Below, in pieces: positions 1 through 8,683 of a stretch of DNA of 64,000 nucleotides. The stretch comes from Chrysochromulina tobinii. Lineage: Eukaryota; Haptophyta; Prymnesiales; Chrysochromulinaceae. The stretch is from positions 1 through 64,000 of the forward strand of contig JWZX01003203.1 of NCBI GenBank assembly GCA_001275005.1, written 5' to 3'. Made by a program: the position numbers and the translations under genes. Position 1 is the stretch's first letter. The number at the start of each line of letters is the position of its first letter. Under the pieces are notes generated by a model that was not told the DNA's origin, did not search any database, and saw nothing but the letters and a program-made list of their open reading frames with translations.

Positions 1-1323
1 GATGGTGGCCGAGAAGCCGGCCGAGCTGCCCGATGAGTGGTTTCGGCGGTGGCTCTTCCCTTTTTGGGAGAGCAGCCCTGTGGGGAGGTCGTGATGCGTC
101 TTGCCACGTGAAAGGCGGGCAGTTCCCTTGAGGAGAGTCATCGAGCCCTCGTCCTCGTCCGGCTCGTCCACAACCTCGGGGGTGGCCGCGCCGGCCGCAC
201 CGGCCACACCGGCAGGAGGATTCCCGGATGACGCCGTCGTTGGCTGGTCTCCACTGGACGGCTGTCGGCGGTGAGAGGCGACGGCTTCGTCACTGGGCCG
301 CCTGTGCTCCGCCTCCCTGCCGCCCAGTGACGACACCTCTCTGCCGCGAGGGGTGGTCGGGTTCGAACGCGAGGTGCGCGCGCCACCTGCGACGGCAAAG
401 TCGGGCGGCGGCAGGCCCGGCATCGTGCCTCCGACGGGGCCCCGTGGTGGCGAGGAAGGCCAACCCCCCGCTGAGCCGCCCGGTAAGCTTACCGGTACAG
501 CGAGTGGAATCACGGGCGGTCGGTTCAAGGCGAGGCGAGGCACGCCGACGCCCCCGGCTGGCACGCCTCCAGGCAACACGCCACTGGCCGCGCCGGCGGG
601 GCTCGTCGGCTGTCCACCCGTCAGCTGTCCACCACACGACCAACAAAAGCGGGCACCTGCAACGATCGGCGCGTTGCAGTGGGGGCACGCACACCCGACG
701 GGCAAAGTCGCGGGCGACATCGGGCTGGTGCCAGGCGGTGGCGCGGGCACCGCCGTCGGCTGCTGCGGAGCCGCCGCCGACTCGGGCAGCGGCCAGGGCA
801 ACGACGACGAGAACACGTCGTCGTCACTCGTGGCGCCGCTGCCGCCGCCGCCGCCGCCGCCGTCGCTGCCCACCGCCGTCGCTGGCCACGACGTGGGCGC
901 GAATGCGGGCGTGGCGGCCGAGAGGCGGAGCGGCGGCACTTGCGGTGGAGAGCCTGGCGGCCGCAACGGCACCACCACCCGGCATGGCGACGAGGGCTTG
1001 TTGCATCGGCCTGCCGTGAAGCTCCCCGACCGCAAGGTCCGCAGAAGACTGTCCAGGTTGCCGTGCAGCTCGGCGCCGTTCGCTCGCGCAGCGGCCACCG
1101 CCGTGGCGGCCGTTGCCCCCTGCCCCAGTGCTTCAACAATCGCCTCCGGCGCCGGCGCCGCTGCTGCCGGTTGCCGCTGCTCCCCAGCGACATCTACCTC
1201 CTCGCCGTCGGCGTCTTCCTCGGCGTCGCCGTCGCTCGTGGGGAGCGCCGCATGGAGGCCACGCGCGAAGTCGAGCGGCGGGGTACCGAAGTTGTCAGCG
1301 TCGGCGGAATCCGGCTCTGGCAT
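1..1323 (-). CDS. Partial low-complexity protein with a zinc ribbon
   Basis: An uninterrupted minus-strand frame runs from an ATG at 1323 to the window edge (441 codons, no stop), so the C-terminus is missing. It starts MPEPDSADADNFGTPPLDF, then has an acidic stretch and long Ala/Pro/Gly/Ser-rich disordered segments. Around residues 210-235 there is a zinc-ribbon-like pair, CPHC followed by CWSC about 14 residues later (CPHCNAPIVAGARFCWSCGG). The far end is Ser/Lys/His-rich. The family is unknown. Zinc ribbons of this kind occur in many regulatory proteins and do not define a function. A TATA-like AAATATAAAG lies about 100 bp upstream on the same strand. Because GC-rich DNA easily gives long open frames, I rely on the CxxC pairs and the exact continuity to the edge. 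Introns cannot be excluded. Confidence 0.5.
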   Translation of the reverse strand, partial: MPEPDSADADNFGTPPLDFARGLHAALPTSDGDAEEDADGEEVDVAGEQRQPAAAAPAPEAIVEALGQGATAATAVAAARANGAELHGNLDSLLRTLRSGSFTAGRCNKPSSPCRVVVPLRPPGSPPQVPPLRLSAATPAFAPTSWPATAVGSDGGGGGGGSGATSDDDVFSSSLPWPLPESAAAPQQPTAVPAPPPGTSPMSPATLPVGCACPHCNAPIVAGARFCWSCGGQLTGGQPTSPAGAASGVLPGGVPAGGVGVPRLALNRPPVIPLAVPVSLPGGSAGGWPSSPPRGPVGGTMPGLPPPDFAVAGGARTSRSNPTTPRGREVSSLGGREAEHRRPSDEAVASHRRQPSSGDQPTTASSGNPPAGVAGAAGAATPEVVDEPDEDEGSMTLLKGTARLSRGKTHHDLPTGLLSQKGKSHRRNHSSGSSAGFSATI

Positions 1324-1423
1324 CGCGCGATAGGGCGCCGCGAACCTTGACACGCTTGCGGCCGTCAAGAGACTGTCAAGAGAGGAATCGCGTACCGGTA
1401 GCACAAAAATGAAAGCCACAGGG

Positions 1424-1435
1424 ACTTTATATTTT
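1424..1435 (-). promoter_or_regulatory. TATA-like element upstream of the zinc-ribbon gene
   Basis: On the minus strand this reads AAAATATAAAGT, about 100 bp before the ATG at 1323, in an otherwise GC-rich region. A closely similar AAATATAAAG occurs at 31852-31862 upstream of the DDX54 gene. That it acts as a core promoter is inference. Confidence 0.25.
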
Positions 1436-1535
1436 CTGACATTCTTTCGAGGAGGGACCGTTTGATGCGTGGGCGAACTTGGCCATTCGTTCACTTCAAC
1501 TTCACAGTGGCTCGGCACAGGGCCCTCGCCGAATA

Positions 1536-2445
1536 ATGGCTCGGGTTCGCGCCGCACGCCTCGCACAGCCTGCTCGCACTGCCTGCCCGTCGTCGCCTGA
1601 GCCTCTGACCCACTCTGCACACCTGCCCACTCCGCAGTACGACCGAGCGATCACTGTCTTCTCGCCCGATGGGCACCTCTTCCAAGTGGAGGTGCGATGC
1701 CGCCAGCGCAACGTGCCGGCCCCTCAGCATTGGTTGACCCGCTGTGCCCGTGCATTCGTGCGCACAGTACGCCATGGAGGCCGTGCGCAAGGGCACGACG
1801 GCGGTCGGCGTGCGCAGCCCGGACCACATTGTCTTTGCGGTCGAGCGCAAGTCGACGGCCAAGCTGCAGGACCCGCGCACGGTGCGCAAGATCCACAAGC
1901 TGGACGAGAACATCGTGCTCTCGTTTGCGGGCCTGACGGCCGACGCGCGCGTGCTCATCAACCGCGCGCGCATCGAGTGCCAGAGCTATCGGCTCACGTT
2001 TGAGGATGCGCCGACCGTCGAGCACATCGCCGAGTACGTCTCCGGCATCCAGCAGCGGTACACGCAGAGCGGCGGCGTGCGGCCGTTTGGTATCTCGACG
2101 CTCATCATGGGCTTCGACGCGGACGGCGAGCCACGCCTCTACCAGACCGAGCCCTCGGGCAACCACACCGCCTGGAAGGCGGTCGCGACCGGCCGAAACC
2201 AGAAGACCGTCAAGGAGTTCCTTGAGAAGAATTACAATGAGGAGACGGCGGTGGATGGCGTGAAGCTGGCGTGTCGCGCGCTGCTCGAGGTCGTCGAGGC
2301 GGGCGGCAAGAACATTGAGGTCGCCGTGCTCCGCAAGGGGCAGCCGTTGCGTATGCTGCCCGACGAGGAGGTCGAGGCGCTGTGCGAAGCCCTCGAGGCT
2401 GAGAAGAAGGCGGCGGAGGCGGCCGCCAAGGGCGGCAAAGACTAG
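1536..2445 (+). CDS. PSMA7: 20S proteasome subunit alpha type-7 (alpha-4)
   Basis: Alpha-ring subunit of the 20S proteasome core in cytosol and nucleus. Three exons: 1536-1544 (ATG GCT CGG), 1638-1691 and 1768-2445, joined by GT-AG introns of 93 and 76 nt, giving 246 aa. The splice joins restore the alpha-subunit signature [20 protein letters not shown], which is split after Arg3 and again before YA; plant alpha-4 proteins also begin MARYDRAI. Downstream are the conserved [31 protein letters not shown] and [13 protein letters not shown] blocks and the Ala/Lys-rich C-terminus typical of alpha-4. Length matches the family (about 248 aa). The tiny 9-nt first exon is inferred from homology and the cag acceptor just before TAC. 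Alpha subunits are non-catalytic. Confidence 0.93.
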
Positions 2446-2798
2446 CGGCGCACGTGCGAGCGAACGCCGGGACGGGCGCGCTCGCAGCAGGACAAGCGCG
2501 CTGGCGCCCCACACCCAGAGCGCGGGGTCTTTTACGTCGCGGATCCACACGCACCTTGGTCCGCCCTCGCCCCGCTCGGCCGCGGCCGCCCGGCGCCAAT
2601 TCTGCAGCGTGTGTGCACAGTCGACCCGGAGTCCGTGAGGGGGTCCCGGTCATCAATGTAATTTTCACAGCTGCGGACCGCGTGTTCACGCTGTGGACCA
2701 TTTTCGACGTCACATGGTACAAGTCAACCATTTCGACTTCGTGCGCGTGCAGTCGCGGACTGCTCCGCGAGCGCGGCTACGGCGGGCGGGCGGAGCAC
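2446..2798 (+). other. Intergenic, PSMA7 to DHHC gene
   Basis: An open frame runs through here into the DHHC gene from 2454, but its sequence is Arg/Pro/Ala-rich without any recognisable motif, so I treat it as 5' untranslated or intergenic DNA. Nothing else is evident. Confidence 0.4.
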
Positions 2799-3848
2799 AT
2801 GACGCTCCTCGATGGTTCGGGCTCCGATGGTGACGTGGAGTGCCGCGCGCTGCGCGGCCGTGGCCAGCCGAACGTCGAGGATGACTTGGCCGCGCTGCCG
2901 CCGCTTCCCGAGCAGGACCTCTGCCAGATGCGCGCCGAGGCGTCGTGCGGCAACTCGCTCGTGCTCTTCCTCATATTCCTCTTCGTCGCGCCGATGCAGG
3001 CCTATGCCAACACGCAGGCCAACCTCACGATGTTGCAGCGCGCCTGGATCTTTGCGATCTACGCAGAGGCGGCGACCGCCATCTTCTGCCTGCTCGGCCT
3101 GATGTGGGACGACCCGGGCACGATCAAGCGCACGGCCGAGAACTGCTTCCCGCTGCCCGACATCGTCGCCGAGAAACTCGCCAACGGCCAATCGCTCGAG
3201 TCCGTCGGCAACGTGACGGGCGAGGACGGGCGCGTCTTCTGCATCCGATGCCTCGTGTGGCGGCCTGACGACGGCGGGAATACGCACCACTGCTCGACAT
3301 GCCAGCGCTGCGTCTGCGAATTCGACCACCACTGCGGGGTGCGCGCCGCGCGAGCATCGCTTGCGCGGAACACTTGGCCGCCTCCCTACCGCCTCCCGAC
3401 GACGCGAGCGATCCAACGCCTCCCTCTTCCCCCTCATTGCATGCTGATTGCCTCCCTCATCATGGGGGGAATGGGCAGATGAGCGATCCAACGCCTCCCT
3501 CTTCCCCCCATCTGCCCACGCCGCGCTCGCCCCATGCTACGCCCCCGCGCCACCTTCGACGCCACCTATGCCTGTTTCCTTTCCCACATTTCCCACAGGT
3601 CTTCGGCCGGTGCATCGCGGGCGACGGCTGCGGCGGCAACATGGGGTACTTCAAAACTCTCATCTTGATGGGCGTCCTCGGCTGCGGTACGTGTGTCTCT
3701 TTGATGGTCGTCTCGAGCGCCTGGACTGCAGGAGGCCCTGCATGCAAGTGCTCACCACGGCGCCCTCCTCCCCACAGGTACGTGCGTCTCTTTCATGGTC
3801 GTCTCGAGCGCCCCCTCAGGGAGCTACCCGCGCCACCGAGTAGGCTAG
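2799..3848 (+). CDS. DHHC-type palmitoyltransferase, short C-terminus
   Basis: Probable protein S-acyltransferase of endomembranes. Exons 2799-3338, 3599-3686 and 3778-3848 give about 232 aa. Two hydrophobic segments (NSLVLFLIFLFVAPM and IFAIYAEAATAIFCLLGLMW) precede a Cys-rich domain: CIRC, HHCSTCQRCVCEFDHHCG, then VFGRCIAGDGCGGNMGYF after splicing, followed by a third segment (TLILMGVLGCGTCVSFMVV). The catalytic DHHC is intact. The usual PWVxNCVG that follows it is replaced by GVFGRCIAG. Most family members have a fourth membrane segment and a cytosolic tail; here the frame stops soon after segment three, so either further exons were missed or the copy is shortened. The start is the first ATG that gives a sensible acidic N-terminus; an in-frame GTG at 2454 is unlikely. 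The second intron is unusual and listed separately. Confidence 0.75.
3339..3598 (+). repeat. DHHC intron 1 with internal direct repeat
   Basis: GT-AG intron of 260 nt between DHHCG and VFGRC. It holds a 28-bp direct repeat (3406-3433 and 3481-3508, starting GAGCGATCCAACGCCTCC) and an internal GATTGCCTCCCTCATCA at about 3443-3460. That sequence matches the terminal 17 nt of several repeat-built introns elsewhere in the window, but here it is not at the splice site. Confidence 0.6.
3687..3777 (+). repeat. DHHC intron 2 flanked by a 35-bp direct repeat
   Basis: GT-AG intron of 91 nt. Its first 35 nt (3687-3721) match the first 35 nt of the following exon (3778-3812) at 33 of 35 positions, both starting GTACGTG. 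The donor GT lies inside the first copy and the acceptor AG lies just before the second. Spliced and unspliced readings therefore encode almost the same peptide, GTCVS(L/F)MVVSSA. This is what tandem duplication of an exon segment with intron creation would leave. Confidence 0.6.
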
Positions 3849-4591
3849 CATGTCTGCACCCGAGGCTAGCATGGCAGCATGTACTTCTGGGGGTCGAGAG
3901 AGTTCCCCGTCCTGGTGCAGAGCCACATGACACACTGTGCACCCGCACAACCTGCGCACTCCGCGGACCGCCCCCCGCACACGCTCTCACGGACCGGCGG
4001 TCGCTTGGCTGACGACTGCTCATTTGGGCTTTGGGGGGGGAGCACAAGCAGGCGGGCGGGGTCTCCACGGTAATCGCGGGGTCTCCACGGTCGCACGTCG
4101 TCTCGCTGGGTGCGTCCCTCGCGACCGCGCGCGCGCGGCGGCTGTTACCGGGACTGTGACCGCCGGCGGGTCCAAGCCGGACTGTGTGGTCTCGCCGTCA
4201 CGAACCCTACAGCTTATTTTGACTAGATCACGTGCTGCCCACAACGCGACCACAGCGCCGACCAACGAACGGAATAAACGCAGTCCCTTTGTGCAGTCCC
4301 CGGCTCGAAGACGCACGGGGACGCGCGCCGCCGGTCCCAGGCCCGCGACGGACGAGACGATACGTCGAACCACGAACGTGGCTGCCTCCTAGCATCTAGA
4401 CGTGCAACGTGAGAGTACACATGCGCGCCGGGCTCGCCCCTGTTGAGAATGCGCACCCTGTTCACATCCCTCAAACCCACAATGACGATCATGGCAGGAA
4501 TGGGCGAAGTGCTCATTCCTAATTGCCACATCTCCCGATCCCGCCTGTCCATGATTCGCACCACTCGATATGCTGCCACTTCCGTCGAAGT
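3849..4591. other. Intergenic, no gene seen
   Basis: No convincing coding sequence. A 14-bp direct repeat GGGGTCTCCACGGT occurs twice between 4067 and 4093, and a related GGGTCTCCACGG recurs near 5153. Small open frames here lack motifs. Confidence 0.4.
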
Positions 4592-4992
4592 TTAGAGCTC
4601 CTTCTTCGCCTTGATCTTGGGGCCGACCACCTTGCAGATCTCTCTGCAGGGAAGCGAGGAGGGATACAAGGGGGGCGCGCGTGAGCAGTTCGTAGCGGTC
4701 GCAAGGTTGGGTTGGGAATCACGCTGCGCAGCGTACCCGTGGCCCTCGATCTTGTAGCCGCCGCCCGCACAGCACGTGGCGTCTGCGCAGCAAGATTCGA
4801 GAGCACAACAGAAATAAGCATCGGCCCAGTGCACGCTCGTACGGTGGCGCGGGCGCGTGCAAAGAGCGCGAGCGCACAGTTTAGCTCAGCGTAGTCCTCG
4901 GCGAGGCACGGGTCGGACTCCTTCGGCGCGGCCGACACGGCCGACACCGACAAGATCGCGACGACGAGGAAGAGCAACTTGGAGAGCAGCAT
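4592..4992 (-). CDS. Small secreted or ER-targeted protein, unknown
   Basis: Predicted 70-aa protein from three exons: 4992-4878, 4782-4737 and 4643-4592, with GT-AG introns of 95 and 93 nt. The N-terminus MLLSKLLFLVVAILSVSAVSA is a clear signal peptide, followed by a short mature part with Cys residues (DPCLAEDY, YATCCAGGGYKIEGHG, EICKVVGPKIKAKKEL) and a Lys-rich C-terminus ending KKEL. Frame and phase agree at both splice joins (115, 46 and 52 nt). The family is not recognised. The terminal KKEL resembles an ER-retention signal (KDEL-like) but is not canonical, so retention is only a possibility. Four cysteines could form two disulfides. Without splicing, the first frame runs on as Arg/Ala-rich sequence, which argues for the introns. 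Confidence 0.5.
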
Positions 4993-5297
4993 CGTCGGGA
5001 AAGTACAAGCGTCCGCTGCAGCAGTGTGTACCCTCTGTGACGTGGCGAAAATCCCCCAACCTTCAAACCGACTGCCGCCGGGAAGAGAGCCGCTGAGCTC
5101 GGCCCCGTGTAGAGTACATGTATCTTCAAACGCGCTTTGCGCCCCCCACGATGGGTCTCCACGGGACCTGTGGCTGTGCGTCTCGCCGTGATGGCCAATT
5201 AACGTGAACGTGAACTTCAAACAGAAGGTGAGCTAAGTTGCACCCACGATCTTACACGATCATTGACAGTGATCTCGCGCCGAAGGGGCCTCGCGCA
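4993..5297. other. Divergent promoter region, secreted gene / PTPMT1-like
   Basis: About 300 bp between two head-to-head start codons. No clear motif apart from a copy of the TCTCCACGG sequence also seen near 4070-4093. Confidence 0.35.
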
Positions 5298-5970
5298 ATG
5301 GGTGGTGGCGAGCTCATGGCCGCAACGGCCGCCAAGTCGGCGCTCAAGTGGCTCCTGTCGATCTTGACCGCGCCGCTCTGGTTCTTTGACCGCGTCGACA
5401 AAGAGGCCTTCATCCTCTCCTTGCCCTTGGGCTTCCGCAGGCGCATGCTCAAGGTCATGTTCTGGCCCACGCTCGCGTGGACGATCCTGCTGCACCGGGC
5501 GATGCCCGACCAGCGCCGATGGTACGACCGCGTGGACAGCCGCGTCATCATCGGCGCGCTGCCGCTCAGGCGCCACCTCGACACGCTCGCGCGCGTCGAG
5601 CACGTCACCGGCCTCATCAACTTTTGCGACGAGTGGGAGGGGCACGCCGACTACCCACGGCTGGGCATGCGCCAGCTGCGGCTGCCGACGCTCGACTACT
5701 GCGCGCCGACGACGCAGCAGCTCGAGGCGGGCCTCGACTTTATCCGCCGCCAGCCGCCCGGCGGCAGCGTCTACGTCCACTGCAAGGCAGGCCGCGGCCG
5801 CGCGGGCACGATGCTCATGGCGTATCTCATGGACGAGAACGGGTGGGCGCCAGCGGACGCACAGGCGAAGCTGTCGGCCGTCCGGCCGCACGTGAGCCCG
5901 CGCCTCTGGAAGCGCCCGTCCGTCCGCGAGCTCCACCGACGAGCACAGCAGCGCGCACTGATGGCAGCCC

Positions 5971-6016
<46 letters not shown>

Positions 6017-7186
6017 ACAACCGCCGCCGGGGCACATGGGCGGGTGGGTCATTCCTCCGAGAGGAGGACCGAGCATCCGGGGGGGGGGCGCCACTGGCGC
6101 GGGCGCGGGCGCGACGGCAAGGGCCAAGCGCGCTGGATGCCATCAATGGACCTCAAGTGGCCGCAGAACAAGCGTCCACCTGGCCCTTTCCCGATGCGCG
6201 CGCCGATGGGCGGCAGCATGGCACCACCGGGGATGGCGCCCATAGGCGCACCCGGCGGGGGCATGCTCCCCCAGCATGGAGCGCCGGGCGGCGCGTACAA
6301 CCCCGCGATGTTCCCCTACGATGCGACTGGAGGTTGCGGCCCTTACCAGGGCGGCAGCGGCCCTACTATGGGCAGCGGCCCTAATATGGGCAGCGGTCCG
6401 GCCGATCCGAATATGGGCATCTGTCCGCTTGGCACGCAGCCCACGGGCGCCATGCCGGGCGCCATGCCGGGCGCCATGCCGGGCGCCATGCCGGGCGCAA
6501 TGCCGGGCGCCATGCCGGGCACAATGCCGGGCGCCGGCCTGGCACCGCCGCCTGGGCCCTCGATGCCCATATTAGGACCGCCAGGGCCCATGCGCCCCGC
6601 CGGGGCCTATTCTCCGGGCGGCCCTAATATGGGCAACGGTCCTAATATGGGCAGCGGACCTAATATGGGCGCCTATTCTCCGGGAGGGCCGCAGCCGCTG
6701 CTCCACAGCAACCTCATGCTCGTGCAGAGCCCCGGCCCAACGGCTGCCAGCCCCGGCCCAACGGCTGCCAGCCCGAGTGGTACCAAGGCTCCGGCCAATA
6801 CCGGTCAACCGCTTAGGCCCGTCAAGATGACCGAACTCCTCCAGTCTGTGGTGGACCGGCTGATCAGCGCCGGCGACCAGGGCAAGTCGCTGACCGTTCT
6901 GGAGATCGCAGCTCGGTACAAGGGCGGCGAGGCCACCTACCAACAGGCGATGTTGACGATGACCGGCGTGGTGGGCAGGGAAATGCTGGTGCAGGAGGTG
7001 TGCCGGCTGTCCCAGATTTCGCACATCTCTGAGTTCACCTCAAGCACCGGCACATCCATGACGAGCACGGCGTCGCCGAGCGGGGGCGGCGCCGGTACGA
7101 CCTGCACGATGGGCGCGCCGACGACAGCCCCGATGGTGGCTTTGCGGAGCGACAGCGAGCAGCAGAGACCAGGGGCGGAAAGATGA
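5298..7186 (+). CDS. PTPMT1-like phosphatase with Q- and MPG-rich extension
   Basis: The N-terminal part (about residues 60-215) matches PTPMT1, the mitochondrial dual-specificity/phosphatidylglycerophosphate phosphatase: WYDRVDSRVIIGALPLR and the CX5R loop VHCKAGRGRAGT with catalytic Cys and Arg present. An N-terminal hydrophobic stretch (WLLSILTAPLWFF) may anchor it. A CAG-encoded Gln run (5975-6016) follows, then the frame changes. A phase-0 intron 6048-6166 (donor GTCATT, acceptor CCGCAG) would join HMGGW to NKRPPGPFPM and give 589 aa. The second part has 12-bp GCCATGCCGGGC units (GAMP repeats, 6450-6535), NMGSGP repeats and a C-terminal helical segment (KMTELLQSVVDRLISAG) of unknown family. 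Alternatively the second part is a separate gene starting near 6149, or an indel in the G run near 6078-6085 shifts the frame. Confidence 0.7.
5975..6016 (+). repeat. CAG trinucleotide repeat (poly-Gln)
   Basis: An essentially pure CAG run encoding about 14 glutamines, in frame in the phosphatase gene. Likely length-polymorphic. Confidence 0.85.
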
Positions 7187-7447
7187 TCGTTCGACTGAGA
7201 TCTGCTTCGGCTTCTGCTTCGTGCTTCCGGAGCGCGGAGGCCGCCGCGCTGCTCCGGGGTTCATCCTTGTGCTCAGACTCCAGGCGAGTGTATAGGCTGT
7301 TTGAAATGTGGAAAACAAGTGGTTGCATACCCACGGAGAAGCCAGTCAGGAACGTACTACTACATCCGGGAAAAAAGCGCCGGCGTGGGCGAGCTCGCGA
7401 GATCTGGAGTGGCGAGCACTCCTCCCTCGTGGTTTTTTCCGTCTAGG

Positions 7448-7913
7448 ATGGTGGCTCGACTCACGCTGCTGCTCGCGCTGTGCTCGATGCTCCAAGCCAC
7501 CGTCGCGCTGACGGTCGCGCCGATGCGGGTATGCGCGGCCACGCGCGGGTCGGTCGCGATGGCTGAGGGCATGCGGTCAGGCGATAGCGTGAAGGTCATC
7601 TCCGGCGCCTCCAAGGTGTGTGCTATTGAGGCCCAATCTATGTGGCCCCGTCCACGATCGCCCAGCCCTATGCCGACCGCCCCGCCCCCTCGCAACGTTG
7701 TATCGCCAGGGTATGGTTGCGAAGCTGCTCATGCTTGACATGAAGAAGGGCAAGGCGATCGTTGAGGGCGTCAACATGCGCTCGAAGCACGTGAAGCCGA
7801 TGAAGGAGGGCGAGTCGGGCAGGATCCTGAAGAAGGAGTTCCCGATTGCGATCAGCAACATCAAGCTTGAGAGTGCCGCAGAAAAGGCCCCCGCGGCCGC
7901 ACCTGCGGCATAG
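7448..7913 (+). CDS. rpl24: Plastid-type 50S ribosomal protein L24 (uL24)
   Basis: Large-subunit ribosomal protein, 123 aa from exons 7448-7615 and 7710-7913 (94-nt GT-AG intron). The KOW-type core reads SGDSVKVISGASK, then GMVAKLLMLDMKKGKAIVEGVN and KHVKPMKEGESGRILKKEFPIAISNI, which is bacterial/plastid L24 rather than cytosolic L26. The N-terminus MVARLTLLLALCSMLQATVALT is a hydrophobic signal peptide followed by an Arg/Ala-rich stretch, as in the bipartite presequences that carry nuclear-encoded proteins into secondary plastids. That supports a plastid surrounded by an ER-type membrane. A mitochondrial destination is less likely because mitochondrial presequences are not so hydrophobic. 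Phase 0 at the splice join. Confidence 0.85.
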
Positions 7914-8683
7914 GCGCTCGACGAGGCTCAAGACTACGATGAGCTGCATCCGGCGCGTCGGCGGCTCTGAGCCGCTGATGGAGCGCCCTCGACAGATAAT
8001 CACGTCCACGCGAGCAGCCCGGCCATTGCGGCCACTGCCTCGTGTAGTCTGTGCGGCTAGGCGAGGCGTCTGCCGCACGCCGGCGTGCGCCCTCTGGATG
8101 TGTTAACCCTGGTATGGTCGCGTACGCGCATGCGTTTTAGATGTCGTGTCCCGCGCGTGGTCGCGTCGTGTTTCTACTCGGGTTCGTCCCTCACGTCACG
8201 GCTGTTGTTCTGTCCTATGGATATGGCTTTATGCACACGAGCATGTGCTTCTTGACTGGGCCCTACGCCCCGCGCCGGCGAGACACTCAGCCCGCACGGC
8301 ACAGGAGGATGGTTGCACGCGTCGCCGTCGGCCACAAGCACGGAACAACCGAACGAAGTAACCGCGCGACGATGAACTCACCGTGTCGACGCGGAGGGCT
8401 CACACACGCGGCGGGGCCCGCCTCTTTAACTCGTAGCGTCGATATTTGGAGGCGACCGTACGCTCCAATCACACGGCCTGGAGGCGCTGGGCGTCGCCCC
8501 AGACCCGCGCCGGCCGCCGCGACCACACGGAGCGCGAGAGCGCTCAGGAGAGCGCTTTCGCCGTGCGCGGCTTCCGTCATCGTTGTTCATGCGCGCACGC
8601 CGTCGTGCGCGCCTAGCTCGCTCATTGCGGGAGTGTGGGTCTAGCTCGTCGTCGCTCGCCCTTGCGACGGCGCGCCCGCGCCA
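7914..8683. other. Intergenic, convergent ends, no gene seen
   Basis: Lies between the stop codons of the L24 gene and the MRH-like gene. Open frames here (for example 8141-8644 on +) have no domain, repeat or splice logic I can support. Confidence 0.4.

Noticed and set aside
360-372. tRNA T-loop-like GGGTTCGAACG
   Set aside because: No acceptor stem or anticodon arm can be folded around it, and it lies in a coding frame.
353-1333. 326-aa plus-strand frame
   Set aside because: Overlaps the minus-strand zinc-ribbon frame, which has CxxC pairs and runs to the edge; the plus frame is Gly/Pro/Ala low complexity only.
3299-4012. Longer read-through form of the DHHC gene
   Set aside because: Needs retention of the 91-nt intron and gives a Pro/Arg/His-rich tail without membrane segment.
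8141-8644. 167-aa plus-strand ORF
   Set aside because: Has a hydrophobic start but no further protein-like features; convergent intergenic location.
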